This document shows positions 1-11,788 of a stretch of 64,000 bases of DNA, piece after piece. The position numbers and the translations under genes are program-made. The notes beneath the pieces were generated by a model. The model was given only the letters and a program-made list of their open reading frames with translations. It was not told the DNA's origin and did no database searches. Every line of letters begins with the position of its first letter. The first letter of the stretch is position 1. Origin of the DNA: Neocallimastix lanati (nom. inval.) (Eukaryota > Neocallimastigomycota > Neocallimastigomycetes > Neocallimastigales > Neocallimastigaceae); assembly GCA_016946835.1 (NCBI GenBank), contig JACVTC010000079.1:727001-791000 (forward strand). The letters run 5' to 3'.

Positions 1-352
1 TAAAAAAATTTTTAAAAATAATTATTAATGTGTGTGGTGAATTTGAACTTTTGCAATTATAATTTATTATATTTATTTAACTTTTGAATATTTATACTTT
101 AAATTAATAAATACATAATTAATATATACATTATGTTTATTATAATAATTTGTACAATTATATAGATCAATCATAATTTATTATGTAATATTATATCATA
201 AAATACATATATAATATTTAATTTAGATAATTTTATATTGATAATCTTTAATTATTAAACTCTAATTGAAATATTATAATATTTTTTGAAATAATACGAA
301 ATAATAAAATTCGATATTTCTTAAAATTGTTATTTTTCTTCAAAATAGCACT
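1..352. repeat. Left arm of inverted repeat around celB pseudogene
   Basis: This stretch reads as the reverse complement of about 3328-3628. Landmarks are the GTGTGTGGTGAATTTGAAC block near 30-48, which matches the reverse complement of the block near 3567-3585, and matching runs around AATTTGTACAATTATATAG and CTCTAATTGAAATATTAT. In the right arm this sequence is the distal upstream flank of a celB copy, so the left arm may be the upstream flank of another, oppositely oriented unit lying outside the window. Confidence 0.75.
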
Positions 353-537
353 TAATATTTATATTTTTAATAAATTAATAAAGCTCATTTATTATAAATC
401 ATATTTTGAATTAATTAGTGATACGATCCTATCGTATAAAAACGTTAAATTCAATTTAAACAATCCCCCATTACGATATTAATAAAATATATTCTACTAT
501 AAAATTTTTTTCTGAATTTTTAGATAATTATTAAAAA

Positions 538-1671
538 TGAAATTATTTAATATATTAATATTATTATATCTTATTATTATGGACCCTGAGGCCATGTAAA
601 ATATTTCTTCTTTGAAATTAGTTAAAAATAAGAAAATTGGATGGAATTTAAGTAATATGTTAGATTGTATTGATGTATTGATTCATTAAACTATTCGAAA
701 GGCGAAACTGCTTCTGAAACTTGTTGGAGGTAATGTTAAAGCAACTAAAGCTCTTTAAATAAATATAGTTCTCTTTGTTTCAATACTTTTCGTATTCCAA
801 CTACTTGGAGTGGTCATTTTGGTAGAGGTTCACAATACAAAACTAATGCTATATGGATGAAAACAGTTCATGAAATTGTTGATTATGCTCTTAGCACTGG
901 AACGCTATTTCAAATATTCACAATAAAATTTGGGATTATGCTTTTTCTAAAATTTAAGTAACGCTAAAACTGTTTTAGTTGCAATCTAGAAACAAATTGC
1001 TTCTAAATTAAAAAAATATGATGAACATTTAATTTTTGAATGTATGAACGAACAAAGAAAAGTTGGTTCTTCAGTTGAATAGACTGGTAGTGATGCTGAA
1101 GGCTGAAATTTCGTTAATAAAATGAATGATTTTTTCTATAAAACTATTTATGCTACTGGTGGTAACATTTCTCTACGTCATCTTATCTTATGATCCCAAC
1201 TTATATAGCTAGTATTAATGATAATGCTACTGTACATTTTAAATTACAAAGTAATTATAATAAAATTATTGAATCTCTTTACTCTTATAATCCATATAAC
1301 TTTGCATTAAACACCAGTAAAGTTTCTGTTAATAAATTCTCTAATACTAGTGAGATTGATCGGATTATGAGCAAAATTAAAAAGTACTTTTATTAATAAG
1401 AATATTCCAGTTATTATTAGTGAATTAGGCTCTATCAATCGTAACAATGAAGTTGAACGTTCTAATTGGGGTAAATGTTATATCAGTAAAGCTAAATTTA
1501 TTGGTGTTCCATGTATTTTATAGGATAATGTTATATTCAGTGGAAGTGGTGAAACTTTTGGTATTATTAATTGTTCTTCTTTAAAAGTTACTTTCCTAAC
1601 TTTAGTCAATAACTTAGTACTGCTGGTGCCAATAGTAAAACTAGTAGTAATAGTAATAGTAATAATAATAA

Positions 1672-1769
<98 letters not shown>

Positions 1770-2097
1770 AATATAATACTGTTTCCAATAATAAAGCTAA
1801 TTCAAGGTTATAACAGTTACTAAAGCAGATACTAAAGATAGTGTTAAGAATATTAATAAAAGTAATACTACGGCAGGTACAAAATTGTCTACCAACTATT
1901 TCTCATGTAAATCAAATGATTGGAATTGTAAGCAAAAAAGTCTGATCATTGCTACGGAGATGCCTCTAAACTTTGGACATCTGGAAAAAATGAAAGTGAA
2001 TGTAGTAAAAAAAATGATCAATACTCAAAAATCTGGACTTAAAGAAAAAATAATACTAATCAATTATATAAATGAAAGATTAATAAACTATAATTAA
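538..2097 (+). pseudogene. Decayed GH5 endoglucanase (celB-like) pseudogene
   Basis: Translation in shifting frames follows the intact celB genes of this window from the signal peptide (ATG near 538) to the end of the catalytic domain. Recognisable blocks are [34 protein letters not shown] and the nucleophile region near 1420. It is broken by several frameshifts and in-frame stops. Tryptophans of the intact gene are replaced by TAG at 987, 1080 and 1521 and by TGA at 1104. The acid/base motif reads NEQ instead of NEP. The Thr-rich linker is replaced by a long Ser/Asn tract. The tail after 1880 is Cys-containing but does not look like the two dockerins of the intact copies; in one frame it ends Cys-x4-Asn-x2-Tyr-Ser, faintly like a CBM1 end, which I would not rely on. 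It is an older, more diverged paralogue, not a recent copy of its neighbours. Confidence 0.9.
1662..1769 (+). repeat. (AGT)n microsatellite encoding poly-Ser linker
   Basis: AGT and AAT codons grade into about 33 uninterrupted AGT repeats in the linker position of the celB pseudogene. In the former coding frame it reads poly-Ser. Poly-Leu and poly-Val reading frames across it are artefacts of the repeat. Confidence 0.95.
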
Positions 2098-2252
2098 TTT
2101 TTTATGATTATATTAATCAATAATAGCATATAACTATAAATATTAGATTAATATATAAAAATAATAAACATTGTTCTATTTTTATTTTGTTTGTAAATAG
2201 AAATATATATTATCCTTATAAACAAATTGAAAAAAAATAATATTACTAAATC

Positions 2253-2800
2253 ATAAATAATATTGCTAATATTATTTAAATAATTTTATCATTATATTCA
2301 TATTAATAATGATTTAAATATCGTTATTATAATAAATAAATTGAAATAATTTAATAATATTAGAAAATAATTATAATAATATTAAAAAAAATTGAATATA
2401 TAATAAATAATAATAATAATAATAATAATATTAAAAAAAATTGAATATATAATAAATAATAATAATAATAATAGTGTATACTTTTATTCAATACAATTTC
2501 ATATTTTCATACTTTTTATTTATTTATTTATTAATACGTTAAACAATGTTTTATAATTATGATTGTTATTATTATTATAATATCTATAAATATTAAGAAG
2601 TAAAATATGTGGTAAGTAGTAATTTCTATCATTATTTTTTAATAATAGTAAATATTTTAAAAATAACTATTTGATTAAAAAAAAAATAAAGAAATATAAA
2701 ATAAATATAAAATAAAATACAAATTCATAATTATTTCTTTAAATAATATGCAAAAATATACATATTAATAAAAAAAAGTGGGACATTTTTCTTTTTATAA

Positions 2801-2832
<32 letters not shown>

Positions 2833-3030
2833 TTTTTTTTATTATATAAATAATGGAATTTTATAAACAATAAAATATTTCATTTTATTACATTAAAGAT
2901 TAATGTAATTTATTGGTAATAAATGAATTTAGTTAAAAACTACAATTTATATAAAAAATATTGTATACAATTTATAAACATAATGTAATAAATAAATAAT
3001 ACAAATAGTTGTAAACATTAATAATAAACA
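2253..3030 (+). repeat. 3' flank of celB pseudogene, repeated at 44.3 kb
   Basis: This non-coding AT-rich block matches 44281-45000 in the same orientation. Shared features include AATATTGCTAATATTATTT, the (AAT)n stretches, the GTATAC..TTCATTCAATA segment and the run ending ATGGAATTTTATAAACAA. There is no gene in it. Confidence 0.8.
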
Positions 3031-3327
3031 AAGTTAAATATATTATAATTTTTTAATAAATATGAATTTATATATTCAGAATTTTTGAAAAAAATAATTC
3101 TTCATAAGCATTAATAGCATATATAATATATAACAATAATAAGGTTTACTAAAATATATCATTTTTTAAAAGTAAAATAAAAAATAAAAAAAATAATAAA
3201 AATAAAAAAAATAATAAAAATAAAAAATCAATAAAAAAATAATTTCCCCTTAATTATTCATTCTTTTCTCAATATAAATATTAATAATTTTACTATAAAT
3301 AATTACACTAATATAGTTAGATAAAAA

Positions 3328-3628
3328 GCCATTTTGTAAAAAAATAACAATTTTATGAAATATCAAGTATTTATTATTAAGTATTATTTCATAAAATATT
3401 ATATTTCAATTAGAGTTTAATAACTAAAGATTTTCAATTATAACAAAATTAATTATGATTGATCTATATAATTGTACAAATTATTATAATAAACATAATA
3501 TATATATTAATTATGTATAAATATTTAAAAGTTAAATAAATATAATAAATGATAATAGCAAAAGTTCAAATTCACCACACACTTTTTAATTATTTTCATT
3601 ACAAAATTTTTTTAAAAAATTTTTTTAT
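3328..3628. repeat. Right arm of inverted repeat; distal upstream flank of celB1
   Basis: Reverse complement of 1-352. The same sequence, in this orientation, lies upstream of celB4 (about 45540-45760) and in a shorter, more diverged form upstream of celB3 (about 35880-36060). It therefore belongs to the duplicated celB upstream region. Confidence 0.75.
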
Positions 3629-3935
3629 AATATGGTTATTAAGCTTTATTTTATTTTCCGAATTATTTCTATTTGATGTTTATATATTCATAATATATTC
3701 ATAAATTTAATTCAAAAGAATAATATATGATTTAATTAAATTGTCAATAATATAAAATAAAGTTTTAATAATTATCTATAGGAATTTTATACATATAAAA
3801 TTTGATTTAGAATGAAACTTTAAATAATAATAAATTTAAAAATATATTAAAATTGTATAAATTAGAATGTATAAAATTAATAAATAGTAAATAATATGAA
3901 ATTATAGTAATGAAGTTATTTGTAAATTATAAACT

Positions 3936-4330
3936 TCAGGAAAGTATGTCCCCCTTATATATTAGAATAAATACTGAATTAATTGAGAGGGTAGTGTACA
4001 TGATTTCATGTGTCCATGTAGATATATTCTACTAAATTTCAATCTTTCTGACCATTATGCAATTGCCAGGGAACTAATACGTAACTCTATAGGTTAGGTT
4101 ATACATTCCTAGTCTCAAAGAAGCACTCGGAGAAGTAGTACTAGTAAAATTCTCAGCAATAATATGCATGTCAGAGTGCCAATACTGAAACACTCAGTAA
4201 GGTCATCCAGTAGGGATAATTCTACCTTTATTAAAAGGAAATGTGTAACTACCTCAATATTCCTAATGCTCCTGAAGGAGAGGGGCTGAAATCAAAGAGG
4301 ATACACACTGGAAGTATTTAAAAAAAAAAT
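3936..4330 (+). mobile_element. Unknown SINE-like or retro-inserted structured element
   Basis: About 395 bp of visibly higher GC sequence interrupts a celB upstream flank that is otherwise shared with 36400-36480. It ends in an A-run (4319-4330) and has no open frame. It is rich in short perfect hairpins: ACATGATTTCATGT, GAGTG..CACTC, GTAG..CTAC and CTCCTGAAGGAG. Its last bases before the A-run, CACTGGAAGTAT, also occur at the 3' end of the LINE family here (53049-53060). A non-autonomous retroelement using that LINE, or a retroposed structured RNA, would fit. I cannot name the RNA family and see no convincing Pol III boxes. Confidence 0.45.
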
Positions 4331-6760
4331 CATTAGAAATAATTTATTATAAGAAATTTTATTTAGAACATTAGTACAAAAGAAAATGTAAAATAGTTCT
4401 TTTAGAAAATTGTTAGGAATATAAATTTAAAATAGATTTTCTAATTACTTTAAATATTAACATTATAAAAACATTCAATAAAGTTTGATAATACAAGTTT
4501 TATAATTTTCTTTTATTTTAATTTTAATTAGTATTATAAATAAAAATGGAAAACATAATAAATTTCCATCCTCTACCAAATTAATATTGTTAAAATTTTA
4601 AAATTTATTAATTACAGTTTATTTATTTTTAACTTTTACAATACCATAAAAACTTTAAGTATTAATAAAATTTATTTATTAATAATTACATAAAAATGAA
4701 TTAATAAATCATTTGAAAATACGTTATATATATTTAACGTGATATAATATTACTTAATAAAAAATAAAATTATGTAATGACATAAAATTATACAAGAACA
4801 TAAAAAATTAATGTAAAAATAATATTCATAACATAAATTTTATGTTATGTTAAAATTGAAATAATTTATAAATTTCTTTTTATTATTTTTATATTATTTT
4901 ATATTTTATTTATTTTTATTATATATTTAATTAGAATTTCGAAAAATTTCATTTCGGAAAATTTCATTTCAGAAAAGTTTCGTTTCACAAAATTTTTTAA
5001 AAAAGTTAATAAATAAATAAATAAATAATATATATAATTTAAATAAAGAACTAAATAAATATTTAAATAAATAAATAAAACTATAATAAATATATAAATT
5101 TAGAAATAAAATTTTTTAAAAAAAATATTTATATAATAAATTATATATATACATAAAAATTAAAGCTTTAAAAATTAAAATATTTTATCACACATTTTAT
5201 AATTTTTCATGATATAAATAAAACTAATAATAATTTTAAATATATATAGAAATATTTTCTTAAATATTATTATAAATTTTTATTTATTTATTATATTATT
5301 TATTTATCTATTTATTAAGATTTTGCGAAATACACCTTTTCGAAATGCGCTTTCCCCATTTAATTATTTAAATAATTATTATTTTATATTAATATTTTAT
5401 ATTTAATTATTTATAATAAATTTCATATATCTTTATTATTTTATGAATAATATTTCATTTTAATATGTATTTTATTTTATATTTATATGTAATATTTTAA
5501 ATACTTAATAGTTATCATAAAAATTAATTTATTAAATAGTTTAGAATGAATTAAGAATATAAAAATAAGAATAATTCTTTATAATTATTATTACAACATA
5601 TTATGCCAATTTACTTAATAATTTCTTTTATATTTTTAAATAAACAATAATTAAATACATGTATTAAATAAATTATAATTACTTTTAAATAATAAATAAA
5701 TAAAATTTATTAATAAATAAATCATAAATAAAACTTCTCCCAACAAGAGATATTCGAACCATGAGTTTTTCATTATTAGTTTATTATAAATATCTCATTT
5801 ATTATTTATTATAAATTATACTAAAATATGTATATTGAAATTAATTATTTTTTTTTTATAATATAAAAATATTCATGTAATTAATAATTGAATAAATAAA
5901 TAAAGATTAAAGTTCGCAATAATTGCGGCTATAAAAAAAAAAAAAAAAAAAAACATAATAAAAAAATAGGGACATTTTTTTTTTCTAATTTTTTTTTTTA
6001 TTTTTATTACAATACCGGAGTTTTATAGAATATTTCAATTTAATTTATTGGTAATAAATTAATTTATAATACATTAATTTTTTTTTTTTTTTAAAAAAAA
6101 TTAAATAAAAAATAAAATAAAAAAATTACTAAATAAATAATTTCCCCTTAATTCTACCTTTTTTCCTCAATATAAATATTAATCATTTTATTATAAATAA
6201 TTATAATATAAAAAAAAAATAAAACCTTTAATTATTAATTTTTTTCGAAAATAATTACATAAAAATAAAATAATAAACCATTAATTAATCATTTGATTAA
6301 TTGTCATTGATATAATTAAATTATCAATAATATAAAATAAAGTTTTAATAATTCTCTATAAGATTTTTATTCATATAAAATTTAATATTGTTAAAATTTA
6401 TTAATTAGAGTTTGTCTATTTTTAATTAATATATATAATATTTTTTTTGTTAATTTATTATAAATTAAATTTAATTATAAATTAAGTTTAAATTAAGCTA
6501 TTTTATATTATTCGATTGTTTTAACTTTATGGAAAAACGGAAAAAAATATAAAAAATTTTTGTATAATTTATGTCATTTTACTCCTAAACACATTTAAAA
6601 CAAACATATTTAAACATTAAATTTTGAAATATATAAATATCAAAAATTTTTTCTAATTTTTTATTTTTTATTTTTAATAAATAGAATAAAATATATATAT
6701 ATTTTTTTGATAAAAATATATAATAAAATTATTTATTTTAATAAAGATAATTATTTATAT
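4331..6760. other. AT-rich upstream region of celB1, no gene
   Basis: Homopolymer and A/T-rich DNA with no supported coding sequence. The part from about 6290 onwards is shared with the upstream flanks of the other three intact celB genes, for example the AAATTATCAATAATATAAA segment. Short GAAAATTTCATTTC-like repeats lie near 4936-4996. Confidence 0.7.
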
Positions 6761-6767
6761 TCTAAAA

Positions 6768-6803
6768 AAATAATAATTATTACAGGTTATTAATTATTAT
6801 TAT
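6768..6803 (+). promoter_or_regulatory. Conserved upstream element of celB (copy 1)
   Basis: A near-palindrome, AATTATTAC-AGG-TTATTAATT, lies about 110 bp before the start codon. The same element is kept at 26361-26394 (copy 2, minus), 37931-37966 (copy 3) and 47124-47159 (copy 4), while the poly-A/T around it varies in length. Conservation may reflect only the recent duplication. A role as a transcription-factor site or 5' UTR element is inference. Confidence 0.35.
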
Positions 6804-6893
6804 TTGCTTTTTTTTAAAAAAAGAAAAAAAACCAAAAAAAAAAAAATTTAACTTTATAAATATTCTTATATTTTATATTATAAACAAGTCAAA

Positions 6894-8312
6894 ATGAAAA
6901 TTTTAAATACTCTCAGTTTACTTAGTTTAGCCGTTATTGGCTCAAAGGCTATGAAAAATATTTCATCTAAGGAATTAGTTAAGGATTTGACTATTGGTTG
7001 GAGTTTAGGTAATACTTTAGATGCTACTTGTTTTGAAACTTTAGATTATAATAAAAATCCAATTGCTTCAGAAACTTGTTGGGGTAATGTTAAAACTACT
7101 CAAGAACTTTACTATAAATTAAGTGATCTTGGTTTTAATACTTTCCGTATTCCAACTACTTGGAGTGGTCATTTTGGAGATGCTCCAGACTACAAAATTA
7201 ATGATCAATGGATGAAAAGAGTTCGTGAAATTGTTGATTATGCTCTTAATACTGGTGGTTATGCCATTTTAAATATTCATCATGAAACTTGGAATCATGC
7301 TTTCCAAAAAAATTTAGACAGTGCTAAGAAAATTTTAGTTGCTATTTGGAAACAAATTGCAGCTGAATTTGCAGACTATGATGAACATTTAATTTTCGAA
7401 GGTATGAACGAACCAAGAAAGGTTGGTGATGCAAATGAATGGAATGGTGGTGATTATGAAGGATGGAGCTTCGTTAATGAAATGAATGATCTTTTCGTTA
7501 AAACTATTCGTGCTACTGGTGGTAACAATGCTTTACGTCATCTTATGATTCCAACTTATGCTGCTTGTGTTATGGATAATGCTGTGAATAACTTCAAATT
7601 TCCAAGTGGTGATGATAAAGTTATTGTTTCTCTTCACTCATACAGTCCATATAACTTTGCCTTAAATAATGGAGCTGGTGCAATTAGTAATTTCAACGAT
7701 GGCAGTGAAATTGATTGGGTTATGAATATTATCAACTCTAACTTCATTAGCAAAGGTATTCCTGTTATTATTGGTGAATTTGGTGCCATGAATCGAAACA
7801 ATGAAGATGACCGTGAAAGATGGGCTGAATATTATATTAAGAAAGCTACATCTCTTGGTATTCCATGTGTTATATGGGATAATGGTTACTTTGAAGGAGA
7901 AGGTGAACGTTTTGGTCTTATTAATCGTTCTACTTTACAAGTTGTTTACCCAAAATTAGTTAATGGTTTAATTAAAGGTTTAGGCAATTCTATTAAAACA
8001 AGAACTACAGTAAGAAAAACCACAACTACTGCTTCTCAATCCCAACCAACAAACGATAATTCATGTTTCAGTGTAAACCTTGGCTACAGTTGTTGTAATG
8101 GTTGTGAAGTTGTTTACACTGATTCTGATGGTAAATGGGGAGTTGAAAATGGAAATTGGTGTGGAATAAAGTCATCTTGTAATAGCGCTTCACGTAGTTG
8201 TTGGTCTGAAAGACTTGGATATCCATGCTGTCAAAGTACCTCTTCTGTTGTTTACACAGATAATGATGGTAAATGGGGTGTTGAAAATGGCAATTGGTGT
8301 GGTATTTATTAA
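6894..8312 (+). CDS. celB: GH5 endoglucanase CelB with two fungal dockerins (copy 1)
   Basis: A 472-residue secreted cellulase cutting internal beta-1,4-glucan bonds. Residues 1-19 are a signal peptide. About 20-365 is the GH5 domain (probably subfamily 4, with [10 protein letters not shown] and [10 protein letters not shown]); the acid/base is Glu173 in MNEP and the nucleophile Glu295 in GEFG, with NIHHE at 128-131. A Thr/Ser linker (about 366-390) leads to two Cys-rich dockerins, 391-425 and 436-471, both ending [11 protein letters not shown]. Fungal dockerins bind scaffoldin and place the enzyme in the extracellular cellulosome. There is no intron, matching the published description of celB in Neocallimastix patriciarum as intronless and probably of bacterial origin. 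The start sits in AAGTCAAAATG, conserved in all copies. This copy alone has Ala380 in the linker. Product identity is secure by overall resemblance to CelB; no search was run. Confidence 0.96.
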   Translation: MKILNTLSLLSLAVIGSKAMKNISSKELVKDLTIGWSLGNTLDATCFETLDYNKNPIASETCWGNVKTTQELYYKLSDLGFNTFRIPTTWSGHFGDAPDYKINDQWMKRVREIVDYALNTGGYAILNIHHETWNHAFQKNLDSAKKILVAIWKQIAAEFADYDEHLIFEGMNEPRKVGDANEWNGGDYEGWSFVNEMNDLFVKTIRATGGNNALRHLMIPTYAACVMDNAVNNFKFPSGDDKVIVSLHSYSPYNFALNNGAGAISNFNDGSEIDWVMNIINSNFISKGIPVIIGEFGAMNRNNEDDRERWAEYYIKKATSLGIPCVIWDNGYFEGEGERFGLINRSTLQVVYPKLVNGLIKGLGNSIKTRTTVRKTTTTASQSQPTNDNSCFSVNLGYSCCNGCEVVYTDSDGKWGVENGNWCGIKSSCNSASRSCWSERLGYPCCQSTSSVVYTDNDGKWGVENGNWCGIY

Positions 8313-8935
8313 AAAATTTATGTCAATTAAAAAATTAATATGGAATATATATTATATAATTAGATAAATTTAAAATATAGTAGTTATTTAATAATAAACT
8401 TGTATATGATCATATAAAATAAATTTCTTTCGAAAAGAAGAAAAACAGTCTCAATTATATTAAATATAATAAAATCATATAATAAATATAAATTTAAAAA
8501 AAAAAAAAAACCTTTTTTGTTTTAAATTGTATTTTTACTACTATTATTACTACTATTAATTATTATTATTATTATGTATTATTTTATTAATCTATTTAAT
8601 ATTATGTAATATTAAATAGATTAAATTTAATATATTTATATTAATTTTTTATTCTATAATTGTCCTAAATCCTAAATCTACTATATTTTTTTAACTTATA
8701 TTAATGTTTTTTTATTATTAAATTTTCTTTTATATTGTAAGATATATATCTATATTTATTTATTTATATTTATTTTATTTTATATTATTTTATTCAATCT
8801 ATACTTATATTTATATTTCTACTATTTGTTTAATTTTATTTTATTTTATTTTATTTTATTTTATAATATAATATTTTATTTGTTTTATTCAATCTGTACT
8901 TTATATTTATATTCTACTATTTATTTTATTATATT
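8313..8935 (+). repeat. Shared 3' flank of celB1
   Basis: The 3' UTR and downstream DNA, including the TAAACTTGTATATGATCAT block, a (CTA/ATT)n stretch and TCCTAAATCCTAAAT near 8665, recur downstream of the other three intact celB genes. After about 8730 the sequence becomes a run of TTTTA-type repeats containing two copies of a dispersed TTCAATCTGTACTT-like repeat (8793-8828 and 8888-8930). Confidence 0.75.
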
Positions 8936-10165
8936 TTTATTTTATTTTTTAATCTGTACCTAATGATATGGACTGTTTTTTCTGGTCCATGGAGAGTTGA
9001 TGGAAAATGAATAGTCAATATCAGGTGTACTAATTACAGCTTTCTGTGATTCTAATGATAATCGATAGTTATCCTTTCTAAAGTGACTTCAAATACAAAA
9101 AGAGAAAATTGGAATACCGGTGGACTGTAGAAAGTGAACCTGATGTTTTGTACTGTTTTAAACTAGATATGTAGTAACAATAGAGTTGTATAAATAATAA
9201 TATCATGTAGGTTCTACATATTATCATTACAATGAATATATTGTATTTTTTACTTTAGCATTATTTTATATATGTATTTTTCTATAGTATTATTTAAAAC
9301 TCTCATGTAGCTATTGTAAAATGGAAATGTAAGAGATTGATTCACTTCAAAGCTTGTGTTTAAGTTATTATTTAATGGATGGGAATCTTTTTATAGTCTT
9401 TTCTTACTTCCTTCTTATTCTCATATTTTAGAATATGAAAATTTCATAAACAGGTATTTAATATATTCCTTCTGGAATTTCAGCTTTAGATGAGTTACAA
9501 TTCGATACTGCGGAACGTGGACATTTAAGTGAATAACTCCTGCTCCGTATATTGTGGGGCTTGAGGAGTATCTTGCTAATACAATATCAATCATCAGTAG
9601 CTCTCTTGAGTTACTTTTTAAGAGGTTTAGTAAAAACACTTTCATTACCAAGAGTGCCGACATCATACCTAATATGAAAAAAAGAATAATGCAGTTAGAA
9701 GTCCTCTTAATTCTCATCAATATGCATTTACTAACAGCACAGTTCCAAACATAGAATTTATAATAAATAATTTAAATTTTGATGATCTTTCTTATGGTTC
9801 AGGGGAGAGTTTAGTAGATACCGCACTATCTATTTCAAAGATGCTACTTCTTTATTTTATTATATTAGATCTAATTGATGATCATGTTACTACACATAGT
9901 ATACATCACACTGAAATTTTTTTTATAACTTTTCTATTTATTTTTATTCTTTGTTACATTAAATTTTTTATGATTAATTAAAATTTGTTTTTTTTTTTAT
10001 TATTATTTTTTAATTTACTTAATCTTTAATATACATTTTATATTTTTAACTTTAAATTATAAAATATTTTTTCAAAAAAATGTAATATATAAAAATATTT
10101 TAATCTATTTAATAAAAAACACTTGAAATGTATTCTCTTCCTAGTCCAAAAAACAAAAAAAAATT
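8936..10165 (+). mobile_element. 5'-truncated LINE: ORF2 end and 3' UTR
   Basis: The end of a LINE ORF2 and its 3' tail. Around 9554-9754 one frame resembles the ORF2 end at 22245-22350 (VGLEEYLANTISII here, VGLAEFLTRAIPII there). The segment 9800-10141 (GGTTCAGGGGAGAGTTTAGT, then TTGATGATCATGTTA) matches the tails at 41281 and 52793. It ends with a decayed terminal hairpin and TATTCTCTTCCTAGTCCAAAA followed by A-rich DNA. Everything upstream of the ORF2 C-terminus is missing. It lies just beyond the celB1 3' flank. Confidence 0.75.
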
Positions 10166-10169
10166 TTTT

Positions 10170-10598
10170 TTCAATCTGTACTTTTATATTTTCATATTTT
10201 ACTATTTATTTTATTTTATTATATTTTTAATTTGATTTCATTTTATTTCTTTCATTTTATAAAAATAACGCCATTATGGATACATTTTAATTGAACAATA
10301 TTGTAAATAAAGAAAAAAAACTTTAATAAATAAAAAAAATAATTTTTTTTTTTTTTTTTTTTTTTAGATTATGCTATTAATGTTTAAAATAAATAAATAG
10401 TGGAATACTTGATTTATTGTAGAATATATATATATAATATAAAAATTAATGTTAATAATAAATTTAGTTAAAATATATTATTATATTAAAAAAAATAGAT
10501 TTAATGACTATTTTAAATAATATTAATTTTAATATCCATCAAAAATATGAAAATAATAACTCATTATTAAAATTCTGTTAGTCATTTTAATAAGGAAG
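10170..10598 (+). repeat. Non-coding part of inverted duplication, left arm
   Basis: Starts with another TTCAATCTGTACTT-like repeat and continues through AACGCCATTATGGATACA and a poly-T run. It matches the reverse complement of about 23760-24182. No gene. Confidence 0.75.
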
Positions 10599-10749
10599 TC
10601 ATAAAATTTTTAAATTAATTATGATACTGAGATTAAAGGAATAGGTAGTAGAAGATTAACACCTTTAATTTTAGCATTATTGGAAATCTCAATAAACGAA
10701 ATTAGTGATGACACTATAGTAAATTATTTAATTGAAGAATGTGGTGCAG

Positions 10750-10786
<37 letters not shown>

Positions 10787-11257
10787 TGAAAGTGGTTATT
10801 GCTTATAGTCCTCAAACTTCTATAATAAACATAAGGTACTTAATAAAAATATGCTAAAATAGTTGATTTAACAAAAAAAAAATAGGTATTAATATTGATA
10901 AATTTGATGAAAAATATAAAAGTTCTTTATCACTCGCTTATGATAATGAAAGAGAAAATAATATACTGGAGGTAATGAGGTACCAATATTGGAAATTATT
11001 TACCAAAAAAAAAAGAATTTAATCCATGCTGTTAAAAAGGGAGATATAGTGAATGGTAAAAAATTTAATTAATAATAATATTTTAGATTTGGATGAAATT
11101 AATGATATCGGGTCATTATTCATTCTTTATAATGGCAATTAGATAATTAATCGTATAGACGTAGATAGTGAAAATGTTAAATCTATGGAAATATAATAAT
11201 ATAATATAAAATATTTGGAAAAAAGTATATTGGTAAATTGACGTCACTCTATAAAAA
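10599..11257 (+). pseudogene. Ankyrin-repeat protein pseudogene (left arm)
   Basis: Two ankyrin-like stretches can be read in broken frames. One is near 10655-10760 (TPLILALLEIS ... IVNYLIEECGADIK), followed by an A-tract. A second near 11020-11110 reads LIHAVKKGDIV and an ILDLDEINDIG-like end. Stops and A-tract slippage interrupt it throughout. The block is duplicated in inverse orientation at 23089-23745. Weak similarity continues to about 11380 beyond the duplication edge (KKSPLIYMF). Parent gene unknown. Confidence 0.7.
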
Positions 11258-11379
11258 AAAATCTCCTCTTATTTATATGTTTTACGATATAATGGTATAG
11301 AAACAGAAAAATGTATTACTAAAGGTAGATTGGAAGTGATCATGGATGATTCGTTACGACTATTCCCATTTTTACTATG

Positions 11380-11788
11380 TCATACGATACTTTAAACTAG
11401 AATATAAAACATTTTTTACTTCAAATTTATTTCATATTTTTATATCTTACTTTAACATTATTAAATTTATTTAGAGATTAATTATTGGTTAATATAAATT
11501 AATAATATAAATTATTAAGGAGTCAATATAAGATATGATGTGTAAACTACAAAATGTATTATTATTAATTAAAATTTTATTTATTATTTATTAATTTATA
11601 TTATTTAATAAAGTATTTAAATAGACTCAAAATATTAATTTCATAAAAAATTTTCTTTTTATATTTTACATACAAATTATTACATAATCAAATATTATAA
11701 ATATTTATAATATTTTAATGTACAAAACTTTAAATAATATGTTGAACTTTAACATAAATAAATATATATAATAATATTGTCTCTAACA
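11380..11788 (-). repeat. Probable LTR of copia fragment (outer end unresolved)
   Basis: On the minus strand a polypurine tract (TGTGGGGGAA, 11789-11798) is followed directly by TGTTAGAG at 11788, the normal join of a polypurine tract to a 3' LTR. The far end of the LTR is not recognisable; AT-rich non-coding DNA continues to about 11380. Confidence 0.55.

Noticed and set aside
1606-1823. Poly-Leu (minus) and poly-Val (plus) open frames
   Set aside because: Both are alternative readings of the (AGT)n microsatellite inside the celB pseudogene.
1885-2097. CBM1 or dockerin at the pseudogene C-terminus
   Set aside because: Only a few residues fit a CBM1 ending and none of the dockerin block [10 protein letters not shown] is present, so the module is left unnamed.
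3936-4330. Fragment of large-subunit rRNA
   Set aside because: A short TGTGTAAC-type similarity was noticed but no extended match to conserved rRNA segments could be followed on either strand.
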